22,500 nucleotides of DNA, taken from Theodoxus fluviatilis. Its lineage: Eukaryota > Mollusca > Gastropoda > Cycloneritida > Neritidae. Each line of letters opens with the position of its first letter. Positions within the stretch are counted from its first letter, which is position 1. Shown in pieces: positions 1 to 8,706 of this stretch. Where the stretch lies: contig JAWQFJ010026674.1 of assembly GCA_034096865.1 (NCBI GenBank), positions 7,501-30,000 on the forward strand, in the 5' to 3' direction. Both the position numbers and the translations under genes were made by a program. The notes beneath the pieces are model-generated. The model ran no database searches, was not told the origin of the DNA, and was given only the letters and a program-made list of their open reading frames with translations.

Positions 1-5
1 GTTTT

Positions 6-67
6 CTGTTGATTGGTTCCCTATAGACATAACCCACTGTTGATTGGTTCCCTATAGACATAACCCA
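6..67. repeat. 31-bp tandem duplication (2 copies)
   Basis: Two identical 31-bp units in direct orientation, each starting CTGTTGATTGGTTCCC and ending in CATAACCCA. Because the window starts only five bases earlier, the array may extend to the left. No coding meaning is apparent. Confidence 0.9.
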
Positions 68-716
68 CTGAATCCTAGCGTGTTGCACTTTGATATAGAC
101 CTAAATAAGACTAGATGTATTTTTCAGAAGAACTGATTCTCTTGCAAACTCTGAGCGCGAAGAATTGTTGCGGTCAAAAAGTCCGCAGCGCCGAATTTTT
201 CAGTCAATCAGCGAAAACAACAATAGGAAAAAAAGTGCGCAGAAGAGACCTATATGATTGTATCATCACGGACACCTTTGGTATCATATAGCTGAGTGGC
301 GCGCTGCTATTTTAGACGACCAATCAGCGCCCGCCTTCGCACGGGATTTAGTCACGATCCATAGTCCGACTTTCAGGTATGCGAGGACTAGCCATCAGGG
401 AGAGGATGCCAAACGTTACCAGCAGTTCGACACGCACGTATCCAGGTTGGATCTCTTTTGACAGTTCCTAATTCAGACGACTGGGGAGCCGTCTGGGTGC
501 ACGTGTCAGCGCTCAGACTGCTTTGGTCCTTGCAGATCCTTCAGTGACAGCTCTTGCGTGCGGATCCATGTTTCTGGCGCAGTTCGCAATGAATGCGTAA
601 TGGACTTCACCCTCTCTTGTGACCTCGACTTGAATATTTCGGACGGAATCCTTCCATCAAGTGATATGAACTGTGCTAGATACTCACTCTTTCGCCGATA
701 GGCGAAATCTCTAGTG
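68..716. other. Stretch without recognisable gene
   Basis: No gene is recognised. A 67-codon open frame at 258-461 (plus strand) matches nothing I know and is short enough to be chance. A perfect small hairpin lies at 690-707 (TTTCGCC, loop GATA, GGCGAAA), just before the 44-bp minisatellite. The bases CTCTAGTGGACT at 709-720 match a junction variant inside that array near 1281-1292, so the array edge lies about here. Confidence 0.5.
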
Positions 717-1332
717 GACTAGAATGCGCCTCTCCTTCACCAGCAACGGTGGCTCTAGAAGACTAGAATGCGCCTCTCCTTCACCAGCAACGGTGGCTCT
801 AGAAGACTAGAATGCACCCCTCCTTCACCAGCAACGGTGGCTCTAGAAGACTAGAATGCACCCCTCCTTCACCAGCAACGGTGGCTCTAGAAGACTACAA
901 TGCACCCCTCCTTCACCAGCAACGGTGGCTCTAGAAGACTACAATGCACCCCTCCTTCACCAGCAACGGTGGCTCTAGAAGACTAGAATGCACCCCTCCT
1001 TCACCAGCAACGGTGGCTCTAGAAGACTAGAATGCACCCCTCCTTCACCAGCAACGGTGGCTCTAGAAGACTAGAATGCACCCCTCCTTCACCAGCAACG
1101 GTGGCTCTAGAAGACTAGAATGCACCCCTCCTTCACCAGCAACGGTGGCTCTAGAAGACTAGAATGCACCCCTCCTTCACCAGCAACGGTGGCTCTAGAA
1201 GACTACAATGCACCCCTCCTTCACCAGCAACGGTGGCTCTAGAGGACTACAATGCACCCCTCCTTCACCAGCAACGGTGGCTCTAGTGGACTACAATGCG
1301 CCTCTCCTTCACCAGCAACGGTGGCTCCAGAA
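717..1332. repeat. Minisatellite, 14 units of 44 bp
   Basis: Exactly 14 contiguous units of 44 bp (616 bp) with no spacers. Each unit begins GACTAGAATG or GACTACAATG and ends GGTGGCTCTAGAA. The outer units carry the variant GCGCCTC and the inner ones GCACCCC. Edge units differing from a homogenised centre is typical of unequal exchange within an array. Unit length is not a multiple of 3. Confidence 0.95.
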
Positions 1333-1345
1333 GAACTTTAGAAAG

Positions 1346-1750
1346 AGACTCTGTGGCTGAGTGGTCAGCGCGCTTGACCAGTAGTCGCTTGCGGCTAGTG
1401 AATGCAGCATTCCTAGCTGCGCAGTTCCCAGAGCTCCATTCCTGAACAAGGTGCTTAACTCATAACTCTTCTCCCCACCCAGGAGTACACTGGGCTTTAT
1501 TTGCATTGCTTCTCCCCACCCAGGAGTAAACTGGGCTTTATTTGCAATGCTTCTCCCCACCCAGGAGTAAACTGGGCTTTATTTGCAATGCTTCTCCCCA
1601 CCCAGGAGTAAACTGGGCTTTATTCGCAATGCTTCTCCCCACCCAGGAGTAAACTGGGCTTTATTTGCAATGCTTCTCCCCACCCAGGAGTAAACTGGGC
1701 TTTATTCGCATTGCTTCTCCCCACCCAGGAGTAAAACCGGGTACCTGTGA
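1346..1750 (+). mobile_element. tRNA-derived SINE-like element with an internal tandem expansion
   Basis: The left end resembles the 5' half of a tRNA. The RNA polymerase III A-box-like TGGCTGAGTGG lies at 1354-1364, followed by TCAGCGCGCTTGACC. No clean B box is visible. Next comes CCTGAACAAGGTGCTTAACT, similar to the CTTGAGCAAGACACTT core of many animal SINEs (family knowledge, from memory). The body then holds CTTCTCCCCACCCAGGAGTA, repeated as the 41-bp array described separately, and ends near AACCGGGTACCTGTGAGGG, a usual 3' feature of such SINEs. Family naming is uncertain. The degenerate B box suggests an old, inactive copy. Confidence 0.6.
1467..1736. repeat. 41-bp minisatellite inside the SINE-like body
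   Basis: Six full units and a partial seventh, starting near 1467, 1508, 1549, 1590, 1631, 1672 and 1713. Each unit begins GCTTCTCCCCACCCAGGAGT and ends TTATTTGCAAT or close variants (TTATTCGCA, CATT). The repeated segment is a piece of the surrounding SINE 3' body, so the array apparently grew within the element. Confidence 0.92.
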
Positions 1751-1964
1751 GGGCAGGGATGGTTCCCTGCAGAGCGATTAACTCTTGTATCTGGCTGACA
1801 GCCAGCGTCGCGTTGGAGTACTTCCCAGGGAGTGCAGTTCGTGCTGCTGCCTGACTGTGCGTCCTCTGTGACACTTTCTTTGTCTTTGTGTGGAGGAAAG
1901 CCTCGTGGCTTTGAGCACCTGGATCACACCCTAAAAAGCACCTTACCTGCTAGTTTATCCAGGC
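1751..1964. other. Short interval between SINE and MITE
   Basis: Nothing recognisable. A 64-codon open frame (1832-2026) runs into the MITE and is not supported as a gene. Confidence 0.4.
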
Positions 1965-1967
1965 CTG

Positions 1968-2201
1968 GGCCCGTATTCACAACGGCTATTTATCATCGAT
2001 TTATTTTAACTCCGATTTATCTCTAAACTCAGACGATTCCAACTGCCTGTTCCGCTCTCCCTTGGCTGGAAACCAGTATATATAGCAAAGCGCAACCTAG
2101 GATCCTCTGACGAGCGTACCTTATCTCACCGATCAAGATAACGCGGGGCTAGGGGATAAATCGAGTGTTAAAAAGATAAATCGCCGTTGTGAATACGGGC
2201 T
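1968..2201 (+). mobile_element. MITE copy 1 (234 bp, TIRs, CTG target duplication)
   Basis: Begins GGCCCGTATTCACAACGGC and ends with the inverted form, GCCGTTGTGAATACGGGC plus T, giving terminal inverted repeats of about 26 bp. The flanking trinucleotide CTG is duplicated at 1965-1967 and 2202-2204. The interior has no ORF. It contains a TATATATAG stretch and subterminal CGATTTAT/ATAAATCG motifs. It is in the same orientation as copy 3 (10909-11131) and inverted relative to copy 2 (2241-2474). A 3-bp duplication with short TIRs fits PIF/Harbinger-like non-autonomous elements; that class call is inference. Confidence 0.9.
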
Positions 2202-2240
2202 CTGGATGGCACCCAATGGCATCTTTACGTTACAGTCCTG

Positions 2241-2474
2241 GGCCCGTATTCACAACGGCGATTTATCTTTTTAACACTCGATTTATCCCCTAGCCCCGCG
2301 TTATCTTGATCGGTTAGATACGATACGCTCGTCAGAGGATCTTAGGTTGCGCTTTGCTATATATACTGGTTTCCAGCCAAGGGAGAGCGGAACAGGCAGT
2401 TGGAATCGTCTGAGTTTAGAGATAAATCGGAGTTAAAATAAATCGCCGATAAATCGCCGTTGTGAATACGGGCC
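2241..2474 (-). mobile_element. MITE copy 2, inverted relative to copy 1
   Basis: Also 234 bp, with ends GGCCCGTATTCACAACGG and CCGTTGTGAATACGGGCC. CTG lies on both sides (2238-2240 and 2475-2477). In reverse complement it matches copy 1 with about eight differences by eye. Copies 1 and 2 share an 11-bp subterminal segment absent from copy 3, so they are one subfamily. Only 39 bp separate them, so together they form a near-perfect ~507-bp palindrome. Confidence 0.9.
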
Positions 2475-2477
2475 CTG

Positions 2478-2713
2478 GTCGACTGTATGAGCTCAGGTTA
2501 TTTTCTCTGTCCAAGTGCACGCACTCTTTACCTTGTCCTGCTTATCCACAAAATCCTTGTCTTGCTTATCCATGTTCAGTGCAAAAAGGCTGGGGGAGTT
2601 TTCTTCTGAGATCAGCTTCACAAATGAGCAGCTTTAGTGCAGCGGCACCAACTGGTTGTGGAATCTATTCTAACGTGTTGGTCACGCTGACCTCTGCAGA
2701 TAGAGTAGTGAGT
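2478..2713. other. Unannotated interval
   Basis: Nothing recognisable. A long open frame starting at 2462 runs through this interval and several simple repeats up to 3379. It exists because the 15-bp and 4-bp arrays happen to lack stops, and I do not accept it as a gene. Confidence 0.4.
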
Positions 2714-2771
2714 GCTGTGTGTGTGTGTGTTTGTGCGCGCGCGCGCGCACGTGAGTGCGTGCGTGCATGTG

Positions 2772-2802
<31 letters not shown>
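2714..2802. repeat. Compound microsatellite (GT)n-(GC)n-(GA)n
   Basis: Alternating GT (about 2716-2731), a GC run (about 2735-2748), a GTGC/GTAT-rich bridge and a GA run (about 2779-2802). The alternating purine-pyrimidine GT/GC part is the type that can adopt Z-DNA. Confidence 0.9.
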
Positions 2803-2875
2803 TGACAGTAATACGTTTAGAGAGAAGACAGAAGAAAAATATACAAATGAATGTATAATAAAGAAAGATGTGATA

Positions 2876-2930
2876 GACGGACGGACGGACGGACGGACGG
2901 ACGGACGGACGGACGGACGGACGGACGGAC
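2876..2930. repeat. (ACGG)n microsatellite
   Basis: About 13-14 uninterrupted ACGG tetranucleotides. The same motif forms part of the TCAAGGTCA-rich element at 13373-13452, but the flanks here do not match that element. Confidence 0.95.
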
Positions 2931-3016
2931 AGTGTCAGTCAAGTCTTAGCTCTTCAGGTGAAAAGACAGCAGGGACTGAGGCAGTGCAACTGCATGCAGA
3001 GGCAACAAGCACAGGC

Positions 3017-3257
3017 CTCACCAAAACTGGGCTCACCAAAACTGGGCTCACCAAAACTGGGCTCACCAAAACTGGGCTCACCAAAACTCGGCTCACCAAA
3101 ACTCGGCTCACCAAAACTCGGCTCACCAAAACTCGGCTCACCAAAACTGCACTTACCAAAATCTGGGCTAACCAAAACTGGGCTCACCAAAACTGGGCTC
3201 ATCAAAACTGGGCTCACCAAAACTGGGTTCATCAAAACTGGGCTCACCAAAACTGGG
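3017..3257. repeat. 15-bp minisatellite, about 16 units
   Basis: Direct repeat of CTCACCAAAACTGGG with a central block reading ACTCGG and scattered variants (CATC, TAACC, CTTACC). One extra T breaks the phase near 3165. Since 15 is divisible by 3, stop-free frames appear on both strands (peptides such as LTKTG or SFGEP). These are array artefacts, not proteins. Confidence 0.93.
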
Positions 3258-3638
3258 CTCTCTGGAGACAGAGATCAAATCCCCTGAAGACGGAGTGTGG
3301 CTGTCTATATGGCGGGGTGTTCAAAAACAGTCACACACGCAATCATCTCACCCACTTGGGTGATCCTGGAAGTGTTTAGCCCAGGTACGCAACAACAACA
3401 CAAAAAACCTCAAGTGCATTCCGGAAAAGTGCTGTTCCGGTGTGTCATACTGGAAGAGATTGGATGTGTTCTGCTCTGGCTCTTGCAGTTTTAATGCCAG
3501 TTGTTATGTTAGGAGCTTACCACGGCTGAAGATAACCCCCACATAACAGTACAACCTAAAAACATTTTGCTGTAGCCTTGGTTTTTGGCTGGAGTCAACA
3601 AATAACAACAGACTTTGCCCAAGGCAAGGTTTTTTGTG
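3258..3638. other. Unannotated interval, possible 3' flank of the minus-strand LINE relic
   Basis: No gene recognised. Short open frames at 3297-3494 and 3578-3814 have no recognisable features; the second lies antisense to the LINE relic. I found no clear poly(A/T) or microsatellite tail marking the 3' end of that relic. Confidence 0.4.
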
Positions 3639-4112
3639 TCATTTGGAGATGTCGTATTCACTCGTCACATGACCAACACTTTTCAAACAGAGAGAAAACA
3701 ACATCTTTCTCCTATGCCCGCAACGCCGGATATCGGCATGTAGGGCAGCAACAAAAGACCGCGACTCCTGTCTGCTTCGGGCCTTCTTTTGAATGGTGCT
3801 CCAGAATTCCTTAATGATCTTGAGCTCCCCCTCCACTGTTTGGCGCCTGGGGTCCTTTGGTCTGCCCCTCTTGCGACTGGCTTCTGGTGTCCAGTGAAGG
3901 GCTGTGCGTGGGATGCTGTCTGGCTCGCATCTGATGACATGCCCTGTCCAACTCCATCGCCTCCTCATGATGGTGGTTCCCATGTCATCTTGGTGGCAGC
4001 GGGCTAGCAGTTGTTGGTTGGAGATGGTGTTTGGCCAGGAGATTCGCAGGATATTTCGGGAGGTGTTTCTGTGGAAGGTTGACAGCTTGGCGATATCTCT
4101 CCAGCATAGCAT
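3639..4112 (-). pseudogene. LINE reverse-transcriptase C-terminal relic
   Basis: A 157-codon minus-strand frame. Its central part has the pattern found after the RT domain in many non-LTR retrotransposon proteins. There is an N-terminal stretch around RNILRISWPNTISNQQLL (residues ~19-36), then RRRWSWTGHVIR (~50-61), IPRTALHWTPE (~67-77), RKRGRPK (~80-86) and a final SFVAALHA (~119-126). In family members these follow the RT palm and thumb. Here everything upstream is missing, including the catalytic YxDD and the endonuclease. The annotated Met is simply the first ATG inside a truncated frame, and the frame runs ~30 codons past the usual end. The copy looks 5'-truncated, as LINE insertions often are. 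The clade is uncertain. It is not a functional gene. Confidence 0.75.
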
Positions 4113-4393
4113 ATATTTTATCCATCCAAAATATGGAAATTAAAATTACATTTCAGTGGCATTAGGTAAATGATTAAGTACAAAAGAAACTTCGCCCTAA
4201 CATGCATCTAAATTTAATCACATTTTTCAAAACGTCTTTTACTTTGATTGACACTCATTCTGATTATCTGCTTTCTTTACAAAGATGATCCCATTTTTTT
4301 CTTAATGAAGGAAGATTACCAGGAACAGTAGCCTGTGCCCCATTTTGAAAAGAAGCATATTACGTTTGCAAGTTCATTATGATGTTCGACTGC
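4113..4393. other. AT-rich interval, no feature
   Basis: Nothing recognisable between the LINE relic and the TIR element. Confidence 0.35.
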
Positions 4394-4402
4394 GTTTACT
4401 AT

Positions 4403-4931
4403 GGAAGTGACTAAATGCGACTTCCATCATGTCATCCATCATCCTTTCTCCGGAAGTTAGACGCTCTCTGAGATCGGAGTTAAATCGCTCTCGTTGATTT
4501 TCGCGCGGCTTCATCTGTATCACTATATTTTGGTGTGGCGCTTTAAAAATACTAATGCTTTAATTAATCATAACGTACATTCAATTGAAAGAAGAAAGAA
4601 AGTTCGTTATTTCTGTGTAAGTTATACATCGAAAAAGCGCAGACCGTGTGTCCGTACGACGTTGTCCTACTTCTGCAACTTGAACCCTGCAATGGAGTTA
4701 CGCTTATGATAGGGATGTTTAAAATAGATAACGACGTTTCTGACATCTGCACACTTTGCCCGAATTATATTATAAAAGTGTAATTCATCCGTCCCATATT
4801 TACATCCTTACTTGGCGCCTGGCTGCGGATTTTTTTCCGTAGTGATTACTCGCAGAGTTACGTTCTCTTGGATTCACTTCCGGAGAAAGGATGACGGATG
4901 ACATGATGACGCCCTGCATTTAGACGCGTGT
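4403..4931. mobile_element. Non-autonomous TIR element, ~529 bp, with 9-bp direct repeat
   Basis: An inverted repeat links the left end (CTAAATGC, then CATCATGTCATCC and ATCCTTTCTCCGGAAGT, about 4411-4459) with the right end (ACTTCCGGAGAAAGGAT, then GGATGACATGATG and GCATTTAG, about 4878-4924). The arms are about 48 bp with a few mismatches. The nonamer GTTTACTAT occurs directly outside both ends (4394-4402 and 4932-4940), as expected of a target-site duplication. A 9-bp duplication with TIRs of this size fits Mutator-like (MULE) non-autonomous elements. The outermost ~8 bp of the ends match poorly, so exact termini are uncertain. The interior has no transposase; open frames at 4494-4709 and 4564-4752 are unrecognised. 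Confidence 0.65.
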
Positions 4932-5130
4932 GTTTACTATCTCTGTCAAGGTGGTTATTTAGCAAAATAACCCGAGAAGTTCAAAACGGATCCGGATGAA
5001 AGTTGGTGGAAGGTCTGGGTTTCTCCGAAGGAACAATCCATCCAACTGTGAAGGTTATCTGTTACCTCGTGTGGGAATTACAACCAAAACGAGAATGTTG
5101 TACGTTGTGCAGTTTGGGAATTGGAAGCTA

Positions 5131-5589
5131 TCCCTCCAGGTTTACTGGAGGTCCTACAGACTTTATCCCTCCAGGTTTACTGGAGGTCCTACAGACTTTA
5201 TCCCTCCAGGTTTACTGGAGGTCCTACAGACTTTATCTCTCCAGGTTTACTGGAGGTCCTACAGACTTTATCCCTCCAGGTTTACTGGAGGTCCTACAGA
5301 CTTTATCCCTCCAGGTTTACTGGAGGTCCTACAGACTTTATCCCTCCAGGTTTACTGGAGGTCTTACATACTTTATCTCTCCAGGTTTACTGGAGGTCCT
5401 ACAGACTTTATCCCTCCAGGTTTACTGGAGGTCCTACAGACTTTATCCCTCCAGGTTTACTGGAGGTCCTACAGACTTTATCCCTCCAGGTTTACTAGCT
5501 GGAGGTCCTACAGACTTTATCCCTCCAGGTTTACTGGAGGTCCTACAGACTTTATCCCTCCAGGTTTACTGGAGGTCCTACAGACTTTT
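5131..5589. repeat. 35-bp minisatellite, 13 units, each with a hairpin
   Basis: Units start at 5131 and every 35 bp to 5481, then at 5520 and 5555. The eleventh unit has a 4-bp AGCT insertion. Each unit contains CCTCCAG-GTTTA-CTGGAGG, a perfect 7-bp stem with a 5-base loop, followed by TCCTACAGACTTTAT. Open frames of 125-264 codons across this array come from the repeat and are not genes. Confidence 0.95.
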
Positions 5590-5723
<134 letters not shown>

Positions 5724-6320
5724 CCGACTTAACGGCTGATTTCTCAAAAACTACTGGACGGATTTCCTTGACATTTTGCACACTAACTGGAAGTTAGGTC
5801 CGATTGAATGTATCACATTTTCAGAATCGAGGTTTGAAAAGAAAGTGATTTATTTAGGTCGTAAACTCGAAACCCCCCCCCCTCAAATGTCAGTTGACGG
5901 AATGGCGATACTAATTCGCCTTTTCCTTCACTCCCGTCACCAGCAGCGCTTCTCCCACGCTGTACGAGCGCTCACCAATTACATAAATAGTTTTCGTGAT
6001 CCTCCCCAGAAGAAAAAATTCGCCTTTGCTTAAAAAATACCATTTTACAGTCAAAATTGTCCACCCGCGCGGCCGGTCCGAACCTTCGAACAGCCACTCT
6101 GTCTGAGCGCAACAACTTGGTAGTCTGTTCGCGTGGCCTAATGGCAGTGAATCAATATTAAACTTGGCAGAAATAGACCTTGAGTATCCTAAAATGTACA
6201 AGACCACTAAAATTTCATGAACTATCATCCATTTTTCTACAATTTACAGTGCAAAATACGAAGCGAGGGAGTTTACGGAAAAGAACGTTATAATTGATTT
6301 ACAAACACGTAATAACGTCA
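5724..6320. other. Interval with probable dispersed-repeat remnant
   Basis: The first ~60 bp (ACGGCTGATTTCTCAAAAAC, then ACTGGACGGATTTCCTTG) resemble a sequence that often follows (CTGT)n tracts in molluscan repeats. This is from memory and uncertain. A C11 run lies near 5873-5883. Open frames at 5776-6033 and 5911-6228 (minus) are unrecognised. An A-box-like TGGCCTAATGG lies near 6137-6147 without a B box. Confidence 0.35.
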
Positions 6321-6445
6321 GTTGCCGAATGGCTCAGATGGTTAAAGCGTTGGACTATTGTAACGTTAGGTCATGCGTGAACGGGTTCGAATCCGCGCTG
6401 AAACTTTCTCCCCCTCTTTTCTCGAGAGGTTGAGGGTTCGAACCC
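6321..6445 (+). mobile_element. tRNA-like SINE head with two B-box motifs
   Basis: GTTGCCGAATGGCTCAGATG begins a tRNA-like region. An A-box-like segment TGGCTCAGATGGTTAAAGCG spans 6329-6348, and a perfect B-box-like GGTTCGAATCC spans 6384-6394. A second one, GGTTCGAACCC, follows at ~6431-6441. The acceptor ends do not pair, the T stem has a mismatch and the anticodon arm does not form a normal 5-bp stem with a 7-base loop, so this is not a working tRNA. The arrangement suits the 5' end of a polymerase III-transcribed SINE. The 3' limit of the body is unclear. Confidence 0.6.
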
Positions 6446-6611
6446 GATCTTTTTTTATAGTGCCAAAACCTGGAGGTTCAGCGCCAGCGGTTTTTATTGC
6501 ACATCACAGAGTTGATGACGTCAAACTATTGATGACGCGGACGTATGAGTTCCACACTCCGACATTGCTTTTAGTTTTAGCCAATGAAATGAACTACACT
6601 TCGGAGAGTCA
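6446..6611. other. Interval before the 40-bp satellite
   Basis: May include the SINE body. A weak repeat is present: TTGATGACGTCAAAC and TTGATGACGCGGACG about 20 bp apart. An open frame at 6373-6708 runs into the satellite and is not supported. Confidence 0.35.
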
Positions 6612-8641
6612 GGCCTGGCTAGCAGAGCATGCTGCCTGTATTAAAATTACTTACACAGGCCTGGCTAGCAGAGCATGCTGCCTGTATTACTTACACAGGC
6701 CTGGCTAGCAGAGCATGCTGCCTGTATTACTTACACAGGCCTGGCTAGCAGAGCATGCTGCCTGTACTACTTACACAGGCCTGGCTAGCAGGGCATGCTG
6801 CCTGTATTACTTACACAGGCCTGGCTAGCAGAGCATGCTGCCTGTACTACTTACACAGGCCTGGCTAGCAGGGCATGCTGCCTGTACTACTTACACAGGC
6901 CTGGCTAGCAGAGCATGCTGCCTGTATTACTTACACAGGCCTGGCTAGCAGAGCATGCTGCCTGCATTACTTACACAGACCTGGTTAGCAGAGCATGCTG
7001 CCTGTACTACTTACACAGCCCTGGTTAACAGAGCATGCTGCCTGTATTACTTACACAGCCCTGGTTAGCAGAGCATGCTGCCTGTATTACTTACACAGGC
7101 CTGGCTAGCAGGGCATGCTGCCTGTATTACTTACACAGGCCTGGCTAGCAGAGCATGCTGCCTGTATTACTTACACAGGCCTGGCTAGCAGAGCATGCTG
7201 CCTGTATTACTTACACAGGCCTGGCTAGCAGGGCATGCTGCCTGTATTACTTACACAGGCCTGGCTAGCAGAGCATGCTGCCTGTATTACTTACACAGGC
7301 CTGGCTAGCAGAGCATGCTGCCTGTATTACTTACACAGGCCTGGCTAGCAGGGCATGCTGCCTGTATTACTTACACAGGCCTGGCTAGCAGAGCATGCTG
7401 CCTGTATTACTTACACAGGCCTGGCTAGCACAGCATGCTGCCTGTACTACTTACACAGGCCTGGCTAGCACAGCATGCTGCCTGTATTACGTACACAGGC
7501 CTGGTTAGCAGAGCATGCTGCCTGTACTACTTACACAGCCCTGGTTAACAGAGCATGCTGCCTGTATTACTTACACATGCCTGGCTAGCAGGGCATGCTG
7601 CCTGTATTACTTACACAGGCCTGGCTAGCAGAGCATGCTGCCTGTATTACTTACACAGGCCTGGCTAGCAGAGCATGCTGCCTGTATTACTTACACAGGC
7701 CTGGCTAGCAGAGCATGCTGCCTGTATTACTTACACAGGCCTGGCTAGCAGGGCATGCTGCCTGTATTACTTACACAGGCCTGGCTAGCAGGGCATGCTG
7801 CCTGTATTACTTACACAGGCCTGGCTAGCAGGGCATGCTGCCTGTATTACTTACACAGGCCTGGCTAGCAGAGCATGCTGCCTGTATTACTTACACAGGC
7901 CTGGCTAGCAGAGCATGCTGCCTGTATTAAAATTACTTACACAGGCCTGGCTAGCAGGGCATGCTGCCTGTATTACTTACACAGGCCTGGCTAGCAGAGC
8001 ATGCTGCCTGTATTACTTACACAGGCCTGGCTAGCAGGGCATGCTGCCTGTATTACTTACACAGGCCTGGCTAGCAGGGCATGCTGCCTGTATTACTTAC
8101 ACAGGCCTGGCTAGCAGGGCATGCTGCCTGTATTACTTACACAGGCCTGGCTAGCAGGGCATGCTGCCTGTATTACTTACACAGGCCTGGCTAGCAGAGC
8201 ATGCTGCCTGTATTACTTACACAGGCCTGGCTAGCAGAGCATGCTGCCTGTATTACTTACACAGGCCTGGCTAGCAGAGCATGCTGCCTGTATTAAAATT
8301 ACTTACACAGGCCTGGCTAGCAGAGCATGCTGCCTGTATTACTTACACAGGCCTGGCTAGCAGGGCATGCTGCCTGTATTACTTACACAGGCCTGGCTAG
8401 CAGGGCATGCTGCCTGTATTACTTACACAGGCCTGGCTAGCAGAGCATGCTGCCTGTATTACTTACACAGGCCTGGCTAGCAGAGCATGCTGCCTGTATT
8501 ACTTACACAGGCCTGGCTAGCAGAGCATGCTGCCTGTATTAAAATTACTTACACAGGCCTGGCTAGCAGAGCATGCTGCCTGTATCAAAATTACTTACAC
8601 AGGCCTGGCTAGCAGAGCATGCTGCCTGTATTACTTACACA
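6612..8641. repeat. Satellite array, 50 units of 40 bp
   Basis: Contiguous 40-bp units beginning GGCCTGGCTAGCAGAGCATG and ending TTACTTACACA, 2030 bp in all. Five units (about the 1st, 33rd, 42nd, 48th and 49th) carry a 6-bp AAAATT-type insertion and are 46 bp. The total fits 50 units exactly (50 x 40 + 30). Variants at one position read GAGCATGC, GGGCATGC or CAGCATGC. Each unit holds the 8-bp palindrome AGCATGCT, and ACAGGC across the unit border pairs with GCCTGT. The array ends at GGCCATG (8642). There are no spacers, so it is not a CRISPR. Confidence 0.97.
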
Positions 8642-8664
8642 GGCCATGTAATTGAAATGTTGAT

Positions 8665-8706
8665 TTCCTTGGCGGAGGCATGTGCTCGCAAGAGTGCTCT
8701 CTGGTT
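8665..8706 (-). repeat. Head fragment of a GGCGGAGG-type dispersed repeat
   Basis: TTCCTTGGCGGAGGCATGTG, then CTCGCAAGAGTGCTCTCTGG. This is the reverse complement, with changes, of the start of the element at 19731-20013. It lies right beside the end of the 40-bp satellite. Only the head is recognisable. Confidence 0.6.

Noticed and set aside
258..461. 67-codon open frame as a small gene
   Set aside because: No recognisable domain or supporting context; the length is within chance expectation.
1968..2475. TATATATAG in the MITE as a host promoter
   Set aside because: It is part of all three MITE copies, with no gene downstream.
2462..3379. 305-codon open frame on the plus strand
   Set aside because: It runs through (GT)n, (GA)n, (ACGG)n and the 15-bp array; the peptide is repeats of LTKTG and DGRT. 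The frame stays open because of unit lengths, not selection.
6321..6400. Functional tRNA gene
   Set aside because: A and B boxes are present, but the acceptor ends do not pair, the T stem has a mismatch and no normal anticodon stem-loop forms. It is better read as a SINE head.
6612..8641. CRISPR-like array
   Set aside because: Units are contiguous with no unique spacers, the unit itself varies by point changes, and the context is eukaryotic. It is a satellite.
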